Shown here piece by piece: positions 10,285 to 17,920 of a DNA stretch of 64,000 nucleotides. Position 1 is the stretch's first letter, and every line of letters begins with the position of its first letter. Source of the DNA: UBA2219 sp964612075 (GTDB taxonomy: Bacteria; Desulfobacterota; Deferrimicrobia; Deferrimicrobiales; Deferrimicrobiaceae); the NCBI GenBank assembly GCA_964612075.1, contig CAZTFC010000007.1, forward strand, positions 1 to 64,000. Direction: 5' to 3'. Made by a program: the position numbers and the translations under genes. The notes under the pieces were generated by a model. It was not told where the DNA came from and ran no database searches. It saw only the letters and a program-made list of their open reading frames with translations.

Positions 10285-10949
10285 CGCCGTTGACCGGGTC
10301 CGCGCGCGGAGAAGCGATCGGGGTCGTCGATTACGGGATGGGGAACCTGCGCAGCGTGAGCAAGGCGCTGGAGTCGCTCGGGTTCTCCGTCGTCGTTTCC
10401 TCCGACCCGTCCGCGCTGGATGCGTGCCGGGGGATCGTTTTCCCCGGCGTCGGGGCGTTCCGCGACTGCATGGGGAACGTGGTCCGCCAGGGGCTCCTGC
10501 CCTTCCTTTCGGACTATCTCGCCTCGGGGAGGCCGTTCCTGGGGATCTGCGTGGGGATGCAGCTTCTCTTCGCCGAGAGCGAGGAGTTCGGCCGGCACGA
10601 GGGGATCGGCTTCTTTCCGGGCAAGGTGGTCCGGTTCCCCGCCGACATGCCCGCGGCGGGCGGAGGCGTGCTGAAGGTGCCGCACATGGGGTGGAACGAC
10701 GTGGAGATCCTCGCGGACCACCCGGTTCTCGAGGGGATCCCGTCGGGGACGTATTTCTACTTCGTCCATTCCTACTACGCCGTCCCGTCCGACCCGGGCG
10801 TCGCGGCGTGCCGGACGACGTACGGGGTGCCGTTCACCGCCGCGGCGGGGCTGGGGATGCGCTTCGCGGTCCAGTTCCACCCGGAGAAGAGCCAGGCGGC
10901 GGGGCTGCGCCTGCTCGGAAATTTCGGCCGCCTGTGCATGGCGGCCTGA
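10281..10949 (+). CDS. hisH: imidazole glycerol phosphate synthase glutaminase subunit HisH
   Basis: HisH is the class I glutamine amidotransferase that feeds ammonia to HisF. The 222-residue product has the nucleophile elbow FLGICVGMQLL with Cys90 and the catalytic His-Glu pair in QFHPEKSQ near residue 197. GTG 10281 is preferred because it overlaps the hisB stop (GTGA); a TTG at 10290 is the alternative. The conserved VVDYGMGNLRSV block follows at about 15-26. It forms a complex with HisF, encoded two genes downstream after hisA. Confidence 0.97.
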   Translation: MTPLTGSARGEAIGVVDYGMGNLRSVSKALESLGFSVVVSSDPSALDACRGIVFPGVGAFRDCMGNVVRQGLLPFLSDYLASGRPFLGICVGMQLLFAESEEFGRHEGIGFFPGKVVRFPADMPAAGGGVLKVPHMGWNDVEILADHPVLEGIPSGTYFYFVHSYYAVPSDPGVAACRTTYGVPFTAAAGLGMRFAVQFHPEKSQAAGLRLLGNFGRLCMAA

Positions 10950-10962
10950 AGGGGAAGACACG

Positions 10963-11700
10963 ATGCCGTTCCAGGTACTGCCGGCCATCGACATCCAGAA
11001 CGGGAAAGCGGTCCGCCTGCGCCAGGGGCGGGCCGAGGACTCCACGATCTTCTCCGACTCCCCCCTGGACGTCGCCCGACGGTTCGTCGCGAAAGGGGCC
11101 TCCCGGCTCCACGTGGTCGACCTCGACGGCGCGTTCCTCGGGAAGCCCGTCAACGCGGACATCATCTGCCGCATCGCCTCCTCCGCGGGGGTCCCGGTCC
11201 AGGTGGGGGGCGGCGTGAGGAACTACGAGTCGGCGGCCCGGTACTTCGGCGCGGGCGTCTCCCGCGTGGTCCTGGGCACCTCCATCGTCCGCGACCCGGA
11301 GGAGGTCACCCGGATCACCCGGGCGTACCCGGGGCAGGTGGCGGCGGGGATCGACGCGCGCGACGGCCGCGTGGCCATCCGCGGCTGGGTCGAGGTGACG
11401 GGACTCGTCGCCACGGAGCTCGCCCGGCGGATCGAGGAGTGCGGCGTCTCCTGCTTCATCTACACCGACATCAGCCGGGACGGCATGATGGTGGGGCCGA
11501 ATTTCGAAGCCATCCGGGAGTTCGCGCGGGGAGTGTCCGTCCCGGTGATCGCCTCGGGCGGCGTGACCACCCTCGACGACCTCCGCGCGATCCGGGAGAT
11601 GGAAGGGGAAGGGGTGGTCGGGGCGATCATCGGCCGCGCCCTGTACGACGGCACGATCGACCTGGCCGAGGCGCTTGCGCTGGAGCGGAGCCAGGGGTAG
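10963..11700 (+). CDS. hisA: ProFAR isomerase HisA
   Basis: HisA isomerises ProFAR to PRFAR by an Amadori rearrangement. The 245-residue (beta-alpha)8 barrel has the catalytic Asp in LPAIDIQNGKAVRLRQG (Asp10) and the second catalytic Asp in AAGIDARDG, plus the phosphate-binding QVGGGVRN and ASGGVTT loops. ATG 10963 follows a GAAGGGGAA ribosome site, 13 nt after hisH. It is closely similar in fold to hisF downstream; they are told apart by LPAIDIQ here versus IPCLDVK there. Confidence 0.98.
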   Translation: MPFQVLPAIDIQNGKAVRLRQGRAEDSTIFSDSPLDVARRFVAKGASRLHVVDLDGAFLGKPVNADIICRIASSAGVPVQVGGGVRNYESAARYFGAGVSRVVLGTSIVRDPEEVTRITRAYPGQVAAGIDARDGRVAIRGWVEVTGLVATELARRIEECGVSCFIYTDISRDGMMVGPNFEAIREFARGVSVPVIASGGVTTLDDLRAIREMEGEGVVGAIIGRALYDGTIDLAEALALERSQG

Positions 11701-11707
11701 CGGGGGG

Positions 11708-12496
11708 ATGCTGGCCAAGCGCATCATTCCCTGCCTCGACGTGAAGGGGGGGCGGGTCGTCAAGGGGGTCCGGTTCCTGGAGCTGCGGGACGCGGGAGAC
11801 CCGGTGGAGATCGCGGAGCGGTACGACCGCGAGGAGGCCGACGAGCTCGTCTTCCTCGACATCACCGCCTCGCACGAGAAGCGGGACATCCTGATCGACG
11901 TCGTTCGGAAGACGGCGGAGAAGGTGTTCATGCCGCTGACGGTCGGCGGCGGCGTCCGCGCCATCGAGGACATCCGGGCCTTGCTGCTGGCCGGCGCCGA
12001 CAAGGTGTCGATCAACACGGCCGCGGTGGCCGACCCCGATTTCGTCCGCCGCGCGGCGGAGCGGTTCGGCAGCCAGTGCACGGTCGTCGCGATCGACGCG
12101 CGGGCGGTCTCCGGGAGGCCGGGGGAATGGGAGGTCTATACGCACGGCGGGCGCCGCCCCACGGGGATCGACGCCGTCGGCTGGGCGCGCCGGATGCAGG
12201 AGCTTGGCGCCGGCGAGATCCTCCTGACGAGCATGGACCGGGACGGCACGCGAGACGGGTACGACATCCCGCTGACGCGCGCCGTCGCGGACGCGGTGGG
12301 GATCCCGGTGATCGCCTCGGGCGGCGTAGGGACCCTTGCGCACCTGCTGGAGGGGCTCACGGAAGGGGGCGCGGACGCGGTGCTGGCCGCCTCCATCTTC
12401 CATTACGTGGAGCACGGCATCGGGGAGGCGAAGGAGTTCCTCCGGCGGCACGGGGTTCCCGTGCGGCCTTCCGCCCCCGGCTTCGGGGGCTTTTAG
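11708..12496 (+). CDS. hisF: imidazole glycerol phosphate synthase cyclase subunit HisF
   Basis: HisF closes the imidazole ring using ammonia from HisH, producing imidazoleglycerol phosphate and AICAR. The 262-residue barrel begins MLAKRIIPCLDVKGGRVVKG with catalytic Asp11, followed by VFLDITAS, the phosphate loop LTVGGGVR and the second catalytic Asp in VVAIDAR. ATG 11708 lies right after a GGGGGG stretch and 7 nt beyond the hisA stop. Length (E. coli 258) is normal. Confidence 0.98.
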   Translation: MLAKRIIPCLDVKGGRVVKGVRFLELRDAGDPVEIAERYDREEADELVFLDITASHEKRDILIDVVRKTAEKVFMPLTVGGGVRAIEDIRALLLAGADKVSINTAAVADPDFVRRAAERFGSQCTVVAIDARAVSGRPGEWEVYTHGGRRPTGIDAVGWARRMQELGAGEILLTSMDRDGTRDGYDIPLTRAVADAVGIPVIASGGVGTLAHLLEGLTEGGADAVLAASIFHYVEHGIGEAKEFLRRHGVPVRPSAPGFGGF

Positions 12497-12526
12497 CGGC
12501 GTCAATACGGGAAAGTCGGAGGTTCG

Positions 12527-12877
12527 ATGACGGCGGACGAGCTGATCGGCCAGGTGAAGTTCGACGAACGGGGGCTGGTCCCCGTGGTGACCCAGGACGT
12601 GACCGACAACGCCGTGCTCATGATGGCGTGGGCGAACGCGGAGGCGATCCGCAACACCTTCTCCTCGGGGCACGCGACCTACTGGAGCCGCTCGCGGAAG
12701 TCGCTCTGGGTGAAGGGGGAGACCTCCGGCCATTTCCAGGACGTGGAGGAGATCCTGTACGACTGCGACGTCGACACGATCCTGTATCGCGTCCGCCAGC
12801 AGGGCCCCGCATGCCACACGGGGGCGCGGACCTGTTTCTATCGCAGCGCATACCGGCGAGGGGGAGGAAACGAATGA
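12527..12877 (+). CDS. hisI: phosphoribosyl-AMP cyclohydrolase HisI (no HisE domain)
   Basis: HisI opens the purine ring of PR-AMP in the third step of histidine synthesis. The 116-residue product contains the zinc ligands Cys80 (in YDCDVD, which also binds magnesium), Cys96 and Cys103 (PACHTGARTCFYR), and the WSRSRKSLWVKGETSG substrate block. It ends without the HisE pyrophosphohydrolase domain that is fused in E. coli HisIE, and no separate hisE follows. The stop overlaps the next start by ATGA. Confidence 0.97.
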   Translation: MTADELIGQVKFDERGLVPVVTQDVTDNAVLMMAWANAEAIRNTFSSGHATYWSRSRKSLWVKGETSGHFQDVEEILYDCDVDTILYRVRQQGPACHTGARTCFYRSAYRRGGGNE

Positions 12878-13221
12878 GCGATGATTGTGTGTTCTGCAGG
12901 ATCGCACGGAAGGAAGTGGCGACGCAGCCCATCTACGAGGACCACGACCTGATCGCCTTTGCCGACGCCAACCCGGTCGCGCCGGTCCACGTCCTTATCG
13001 TTCCGAAGGAACACATGCAGAACCTGAACGAGGTGGGCAAGGCGGACGCCCCGATGCTGGGGAAGGCGCTGCGGCTGGCGGCGAAGATCGCCAACGACAA
13101 GGGCGTGGCGGAAACCGGGTACCGGATCGTGATCAACAACGGGGAGCAGGGGGGGCAGGTCGTGCCGCACCTCCATTTCCACCTGATCGGCGGGCGGGCC
13201 CTCGACCACAAGATGGGTTGA
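12874..13221 (+). CDS. HIT-family nucleotide-binding protein (HinT-like)
   Basis: The 115-residue protein is a histidine-triad hydrolase of the HinT branch, which removes the amine or adenylyl group from AMP-linked substrates. The triad HLHFH spans 99-103 (HVVPHLHFHLIGG-type), and an N-terminal Cys5-x-x-Cys8 may contribute to a zinc site as in many HinT proteins. It is coupled to hisI by a 4-nt overlap, closing the rho-his run. In related genomes hisE or hisG can occupy such positions, but there is no sequence similarity to either. The substrate is not predictable. Confidence 0.93.
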   Translation: MSDDCVFCRIARKEVATQPIYEDHDLIAFADANPVAPVHVLIVPKEHMQNLNEVGKADAPMLGKALRLAAKIANDKGVAETGYRIVINNGEQGGQVVPHLHFHLIGGRALDHKMG

Positions 13222-13270
13222 GAAGAAGGGGGCGCCTCCCGTCCGGGGGGTTCCGGGGGGACGGTTTTCC

Positions 13271-13298
13271 TTGACGAAGGCCGTATTGGGCGTAAAAT
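13271..13298 (+). promoter_or_regulatory. sigma70-type promoter for rpsU-yqeY-dnaG-rpoD
   Basis: A TTGACG -35 box (13271-13276) and a TAAAAT -10 box (13293-13298) are separated by 16 nt in a locally AT-rich patch, about 50 nt ahead of rpsU. This fits the start of the macromolecular synthesis operon after the gap behind the HIT gene. Confidence 0.6.
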
Positions 13299-13345
13299 AA
13301 TAATTTTTTCAGCAGCTACGTAGTGCCGGAAGGGGTGATCCGCAT

Positions 13346-13546
13346 ATGCCGGGCGTCCGAGTGAAGGAAGAGGAGCCCTTCGAAAGCGTCCTGAAGCGTT
13401 TCAAGAAACAGTGCGAGAAGGCCGGAATCCTTTCGGAGATCCGCAAGCGCGAGCATTACGAGAAGCCCAGCGTCAAGAAGAAGAAGAAAACGCTGGCCGC
13501 CAGGAAGCGCGCCTTGAAGAAAATGAAGAAGATGAGCAGCCGATAG
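13346..13546 (+). CDS. rpsU: 30S ribosomal protein S21
   Basis: This 66-residue, strongly basic protein is S21, which binds near the mRNA exit region of the small subunit and helps initiation. The FESVLKRFKKQCEKAGI block and the lysine-rich KKKKKTLAARKRALKK tail are diagnostic. It starts at ATG 13346 after a GGAAGGGGTGAT ribosome site. It leads the classical rpsU-dnaG-rpoD arrangement; the next gene starts only 2 nt after its stop. Confidence 0.97.
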   Translation: MPGVRVKEEEPFESVLKRFKKQCEKAGILSEIRKREHYEKPSVKKKKKTLAARKRALKKMKKMSSR

Positions 13547-13548
13547 CC

Positions 13549-14019
13549 TTGGGACTGAAAGACCAGATCCGGCAGGACCTGCAGAAGGCGGCCAAGGAGC
13601 ACGACTCCTTGGCCCTTTCTGCTTTGCGGATGGCGGTCGCCGCCATACAGAACCGCGAGATCGACGCCGTCACGCGCAAGGAGATCGCCCAGGGGTCGCC
13701 GCTTCCCGAGGACGCCCTTCTCAAGGTGATCGCTTCGATGGTCAAGCAGCGGCGCGAGTCGATCGAGCTGTTCCTCCAGGGGAACCGGCCCGAGCTGGCC
13801 GAGAAGGAGAAATCCGAGATCGCCGTCCTCGAGCGGTACCTTCCGAAAGCGCTCTCTCCGGAGGAGATCGAGGCGCTCGTACGGGAGGCGATCGCGGAGA
13901 CGGGTGCGAAGGGCCCTTCCGACATGGGCCGCCTCATGAAGGCGGTCATGCCGAAAACCGCCGGCCGGGCGGAAGGCAAGGCGGTCAACGAGACGGTCCG
14001 CCGCCTCCTGGCGGAATAG
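13549..14019 (+). CDS. yqeY: GatB/YqeY domain protein
   Basis: The 156-residue product matches YqeY, a stand-alone homologue of the tRNA-binding tail domain of the GatB amidotransferase subunit. The LKDQIRQDLQKAAKEHD start, the EIAVLERYLPKALSPEEIEA block and the DMGRLMKAVMPKTAGRAEGK segment near the C-terminus are typical. The start is TTG 13549, 2 nt after the rpsU stop, giving MGLKDQI. Its position between rpsU and dnaG recurs in many bacteria. It is thought to be tRNA-related, but its exact function is unproven. Confidence 0.93.
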   Translation: MGLKDQIRQDLQKAAKEHDSLALSALRMAVAAIQNREIDAVTRKEIAQGSPLPEDALLKVIASMVKQRRESIELFLQGNRPELAEKEKSEIAVLERYLPKALSPEEIEALVREAIAETGAKGPSDMGRLMKAVMPKTAGRAEGKAVNETVRRLLAE

Positions 14020-14035
14020 CGTAGGAACCGGAACG

Positions 14036-14069
14036 TTCCCCCGGCCGGGCCGGCCCGGGCGCGGGGGAA
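14036..14069 (+). other. GC-rich hairpin between yqeY and dnaG
   Basis: TTCCCCC (14036-14042) pairs with GGGGGAA (14063-14069), and the enclosed bases 14045-14058 form a second palindrome of G and C. There is no U-run after it, so it is not a standard intrinsic terminator. In E. coli an attenuator or RNA-processing region lies between rpsU and dnaG and lowers primase output; this hairpin could serve the same purpose, which is inference. Confidence 0.45.
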
Positions 14070-14088
14070 TATCGCTTCAGGGAGACCC

Positions 14089-15855
14089 GTGGGAGGCCGT
14101 ATCTCCGAATCCACGATCCGTGAAGTCCGGGACCGCGCGGATATCATCGAGGTGATATCCGAGACGGTGCCCTTGAGCCGCGCCGGGGCGAGCTTTCGGG
14201 GGCTGTGCCCGTTCCACCGCGAAAAAACCCCGTCTTTCTTCGTCAATCCCGCCCGGCAGGCCTTCAAGTGCTTCGGCTGCGGCGAAGGGGGGTCGGTGAT
14301 CGATTTCCTGATGAAGGCCCGCAACCTCTCCTTCGCGGACGCGGTCGAGGAGCTCGCCGGCCGGTGCGGCGTGACCGTCCAGTACGAGGGCGGCCGCCCG
14401 CACGCAAGCCCCAGGGAGGACCTCTACGGCATCGTCCGCCTGGCGTCCGAGACCTACAGGGAGCTTCTCTCCGCTCCTTCGGGGAAGGCGGGGCGCGATT
14501 TTCTGCAGGCTCGCGGCGTGACGCCCGAGGCGCAGCGGGAATTCTCGCTGGGGTGGTCGGGGCACGGGGGCGAACTGCCGGAGGCGCTCTCGAAGGCCGG
14601 GATCGACCCCGCCCGGGGGGAAGCCGCGGGCCTTCTGGTCCCCGCCCCTTCCGGCCGGGGGCACCGGTCGCGTTTCCGCGGGCGCGTCCTTTTCCCGATC
14701 GCCGACGCCCGCGGGCGGATCTGCGGGTTCGGGGGCAGGGCGGTCGACGACGCCGTTCCCAAGTACCTGAATTCCCCGGAGTCGGAGCTCTATCGGAAGA
14801 GCGCCCTCCTGTACGGCCTCCACCAGGCCCTACCCTCGATCCGGAGGGACGGCCGCGTGGTGGTGGTCGAGGGGTACATGGACCTTATCGGCTTGTGGCA
14901 GAAAGGGATACGGTCCGTCGTCGCGACCTGCGGGACCGCCCTGACGGAGACCCACGCAAGGACCCTGAAGCGGTTGTCCGAGAACGTCATCCTATTCTAC
15001 GACGGGGACCTCGCGGGGAAGATGGCGGCCGTGCGCTCGGGGGAGCCGCTGTACGCCGCCGGCGTGAGCCCGAAGGTCCTTTTCCCCCCGACGGGGCTGG
15101 ACCCGGACGATTGGGCGAAGTCGGCGCCCGCGGAGGAGATGTCGCGGCGCATCGAGGGGGCGGAACCGCTGATGGAATACATCGACCGGGGGGTTTCCCG
15201 GAAATGCGACCTCGGTTCCATTTCCGGAAAGCTCGCCTACGTGAGGAAGATGGAGAAGTATCTCCGGTGGATCCCCGACCCCGCCGAAAAGGAGCTGTAC
15301 GCGCAGCGGGTGGCGCAGAAGACGGGGATCCCGGTCGAGACGATACGGCGGCAGGTCGGCGGTCCCGCGGGGAAACGGCAGGATCGCCCGCCGGGAAGCC
15401 CGTCGGACGCGGCGTGCCCCTTCCCCGAGGAAAGCAGGCTCCTCCAGATCGTGGCCTCGGACCCGAGCCTGGCGCGCGAGGCGAGGGAGGAAGGGGCGGG
15501 GGAGCTGCTGACCGGGGACGACGCCCGGGAGCTGCTGGACCGCCTGGCGGCGCTCGCGGAGAGGGATCCCTCGGGCGGCGCGGCGTCGCTGCTCGACGGG
15601 TCGCTTCCCGAGGCGGTGCGGAAGCGGCTCTCCGCGGAGATCGTCCGCTCCGACTTCCCCGAGGGGGAGGCGCGCCGGCTGTACCCCGCCGCGCTGCTCG
15701 CCCTGCGCATCCGCGGCAAGCAGCGGGAGATCGAGTCGCTGCAGGCGATGCTGAAGGAGGAGCGGGCACACGAGGAACAGGTCCGCCTCCTTTCGCGCGT
15801 GGTCGCCGCGAAGAGGGATAAGGAACGGCTGGAATCGGAACGCAGATCCCGATGA
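14089..15855 (+). CDS. dnaG: DNA primase
   Basis: DnaG synthesises RNA primers for replication. The 588-residue product has the N-terminal zinc-binding domain with Cys40, His43, Cys61 and Cys64 (CPFHREKTPSF and FKCFGCGEGG), then the RNA polymerase core with the TOPRIM residues Glu261 (VVVVEGYMDL) and Asp305/Asp307 (YDGDLAG). The last 150 residues are the helical DnaB-binding domain, rich in Glu and Arg. The start is GTG 14089 after an AGGGAG site. It sits between yqeY and rpoD as in the macromolecular synthesis operon. Confidence 0.98.
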   Translation: MGGRISESTIREVRDRADIIEVISETVPLSRAGASFRGLCPFHREKTPSFFVNPARQAFKCFGCGEGGSVIDFLMKARNLSFADAVEELAGRCGVTVQYEGGRPHASPREDLYGIVRLASETYRELLSAPSGKAGRDFLQARGVTPEAQREFSLGWSGHGGELPEALSKAGIDPARGEAAGLLVPAPSGRGHRSRFRGRVLFPIADARGRICGFGGRAVDDAVPKYLNSPESELYRKSALLYGLHQALPSIRRDGRVVVVEGYMDLIGLWQKGIRSVVATCGTALTETHARTLKRLSENVILFYDGDLAGKMAAVRSGEPLYAAGVSPKVLFPPTGLDPDDWAKSAPAEEMSRRIEGAEPLMEYIDRGVSRKCDLGSISGKLAYVRKMEKYLRWIPDPAEKELYAQRVAQKTGIPVETIRRQVGGPAGKRQDRPPGSPSDAACPFPEESRLLQIVASDPSLAREAREEGAGELLTGDDARELLDRLAALAERDPSGGAASLLDGSLPEAVRKRLSAEIVRSDFPEGEARRLYPAALLALRIRGKQREIESLQAMLKEERAHEEQVRLLSRVVAAKRDKERLESERRSR

Positions 15856-15871
15856 AGAGGTGAGGGTGATC

Positions 15872-17662
15872 ATGGCGAGGCGCAAAACTCCCGAGGGCAT
15901 CGACGGCCTGGTGGAAAAAGGGCGGGCGCAGGGATTCGTCACCTACGACGAGCTGAACAGCGTCCTTCCCCCCAATGTCCTGACGGGGGACCAGATCGAC
16001 GACGTCATGGAGATCTTCGGGGAGAACTCCATAGAGGTCGTGGACGACTACCAGAAGGTCCCGATCCCCGTCCAGAACCTGCTGATCGGGGAGGAGGCGG
16101 CCGCGGAGGAGGAAGAGGAAGAGGCCGCGGTCGAGGAGGAGCCGGCCGTCGAGGAGGAGTTCGAGTACCCGGGCGGGATCAAGGGGAACGACCCGGTGCG
16201 CCTCTACCTGAAGGAGATGGGGGCCATCCCGCTCCTGAACCGCGAGGGCGAGGTCACCCTCGCGAAGCGGATCGAGGACGGGGAGCGGGAGATCGTATCG
16301 TCCGTGAAGAGCTGCTCCATCGCGCTCGACGAGCTGTTCCGGACGGGAGACAAGCTCCGCAACGGCGAGATCATGGTCCGGGACGTCATCAAGGACCTCG
16401 ACGAGGAGTCGACGGAGGAGGAGGAGAAGGCGGCGCTCGAGAAGGTGCTGCGGATCGTCCAGCGCATCCGCCGGACCCACCAGGCCGCCGTCGAGATCGA
16501 GCAGCGTCTGCGCAAGGGCGGCCTCCCCGAGAAGGAGCGGACCCTCCAGAAGAACAAGGTCGCCGCCCACCACGACCGCGTGGTGGAGCTGATCCAGGAG
16601 ATCCACCTGAAGGAGCGGCAGATCGAGGTGATCGGCGACAAGATCCGCCGGTACGCCGACCTCGTGGATTCGGCGGAGATGCGCATCCGGGAGTGCTGCG
16701 AGAAGGTCCGGCTTCCCGAGAAGGAGCTCCTGCGCCTCTTCAGGGAGATCCGGGAGCAGAAGGACGGCCTCTCGAAGGCGGCGTCCAAGTACCACGTGAA
16801 GAAGGAGAGGCTGCTCGAGTTCGAGACGATCCTCAAGGAGTCGCGCAACGCGATCCGGAAGGTGGAGCGCGAGGCGGGGCTGTCGGCCCCGGAGATCAAG
16901 GTGACCCTTTCATCCATCGAGCAGGGCGAGCGGAAGGTCCGGGAGGCCAAGCGCGAGCTGGTCGAGGCGAACCTCCGGCTGGTGGTGTCGATCGCGAAGA
17001 AGTACACGAACCGGGGTCTGCAGTTCCTCGACCTGATCCAGGAAGGCAACATCGGCCTCATGAAGGCCGTGGACAAGTTCGAGTACCGCAGGGGATACAA
17101 GTTCTCCACGTACGCGACGTGGTGGATCCGGCAGGCGATCACGCGCGCGATCGCGGACCAGGCGCGGACCATCCGCATCCCGGTCCACATGATCGAGACG
17201 ATCAACAAGCTCATCCGCACGTCCCGCTACCTGGTGCAGGAGCTGGGGCGGGAGCCGAGCCCCGAGGAGATCGCGGAGCGGATGGACATCCCGCTCGAGA
17301 AGGTCCGCAAGGTCCTGAAGATCGCGAAGGAGCCCATCTCCCTCGAGACGCCCATCGGCGAGGAGGAGGACAGCCACCTCGGCGACTTCATCGAGGACAA
17401 GAACACGGCGTCCCCGGTGGACTCCGTGATCAACATCGACCTCGCGGAGCAGGTGGACAAGGTGCTGGGCAGCCTGACGCCGAGGGAGGAGAGGGTCCTG
17501 CGGATGCGCTTCGGCATCGGGGAGAAGTCGGACCACACCCTGGAGGAGGTCGGCCAGGATTTCGAGGTGACCCGGGAGAGGATCCGGCAGATCGAGGCGA
17601 AGGCGCTTCGGAAGCTGCGCCACCCGAGCCGCAGCAAGCGGCTCCGGACGTTCCTCGAGTAG
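15872..17662 (+). CDS. rpoD: primary sigma factor RpoD (sigma70)
   Basis: RpoD directs RNA polymerase to housekeeping promoters. The 596-residue protein has region 1.1 (about 1-75), an acidic linker rich in Glu (about 76-105), region 1.2 starting at DPVRLYLKEMG, a long non-conserved region, then region 2 (NLRLVVSIAKKY, LIQEGNIGLMKAVDKFEYRRG, STYATWWIRQAI), region 3 and region 4 with the helix-turn-helix at TLEEVGQDFEVTRERIRQIE. ATG 15872 is chosen over the GTG at 15860 because GAGGTGAGG ends about 6-9 nt before it. It is the last protein gene of the operon. Confidence 0.98.
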   Translation: MARRKTPEGIDGLVEKGRAQGFVTYDELNSVLPPNVLTGDQIDDVMEIFGENSIEVVDDYQKVPIPVQNLLIGEEAAAEEEEEEAAVEEEPAVEEEFEYPGGIKGNDPVRLYLKEMGAIPLLNREGEVTLAKRIEDGEREIVSSVKSCSIALDELFRTGDKLRNGEIMVRDVIKDLDEESTEEEEKAALEKVLRIVQRIRRTHQAAVEIEQRLRKGGLPEKERTLQKNKVAAHHDRVVELIQEIHLKERQIEVIGDKIRRYADLVDSAEMRIRECCEKVRLPEKELLRLFREIREQKDGLSKAASKYHVKKERLLEFETILKESRNAIRKVEREAGLSAPEIKVTLSSIEQGERKVREAKRELVEANLRLVVSIAKKYTNRGLQFLDLIQEGNIGLMKAVDKFEYRRGYKFSTYATWWIRQAITRAIADQARTIRIPVHMIETINKLIRTSRYLVQELGREPSPEEIAERMDIPLEKVRKVLKIAKEPISLETPIGEEEDSHLGDFIEDKNTASPVDSVINIDLAEQVDKVLGSLTPREERVLRMRFGIGEKSDHTLEEVGQDFEVTRERIRQIEAKALRKLRHPSRSKRLRTFLE

Positions 17663-17682
17663 CGGGGCGCCGCGGAAGGGCG

Positions 17683-17709
17683 TTGACACCGGGGAGGCGG
17701 CGGTATAAT
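17683..17709 (+). promoter_or_regulatory. sigma70-type promoter of the tRNA gene
   Basis: A consensus TTGACA (17683-17688) and a consensus TATAAT (17704-17709) are separated by 15 nt, with further A/T bases to 17715. The boxes are the best in the window, though the spacer is short. The expected start is near 17717, about 24 nt before the mature tRNA end. Confidence 0.7.
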
Positions 17710-17740
17710 AATATACGTTTACGCCCGATAACATCGATTC

Positions 17741-17817
17741 GGGCCCATAGCTCAGTTGGTCAGAGCCACCGGCTCATAACCGGTCGGTCCCTGGTTCGAG
17801 GCCAGGTGGGCCCACCA
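17741..17817 (+). tRNA. tRNA with CAU anticodon (elongator-type; tRNA-Ile2 or tRNA-Met)
   Basis: The cloverleaf folds cleanly: acceptor GGGCCCA with TGGGCCC (17741-17747 and 17807-17813), D stem GCTC/GAGC, anticodon stem ACCGG/CCGGT, anticodon CAT at 17775-17777 in the loop CTCATAA, T stem CCTGG/CCAGG with loop TTCGAGG, discriminator A and an encoded CCA. The G1-C72 pair rules out an initiator. The CTCATAA loop resembles tRNA-Ile2, where the anticodon C is changed to lysidine to read AUA, but elongator tRNA-Met can share it. I lean slightly towards Ile2. It lies behind rpoD with its own promoter and terminator. Confidence 0.9.
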
Positions 17818-17871
17818 ATGAAGAAGCGCCTATGCTCCAACGGATGACCAGGTCGAACCGCGCGGCAAGGG

Positions 17872-17899
17872 AAAATGCACCGGGAACCGGTGCATTTTT
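17872..17899 (+). terminator. strong rho-independent terminator after the tRNA
   Basis: A perfect 12-bp stem AAAATGCACCGG (17872-17883) and CCGGTGCATTTT (17887-17898) closes a GAA loop and is followed by further T. It ends tRNA transcription and any read-through from rpoD before the Nif3-like gene at 17921. Confidence 0.85.
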
Positions 17900-17920
17900 G
17901 TTTGACGGGGCGCGGTCCCG

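Noticed and set aside
13222..13270. Possible terminator behind the HIT gene
   Set aside because: The G-rich stretch has no clear stem with a following U-run.
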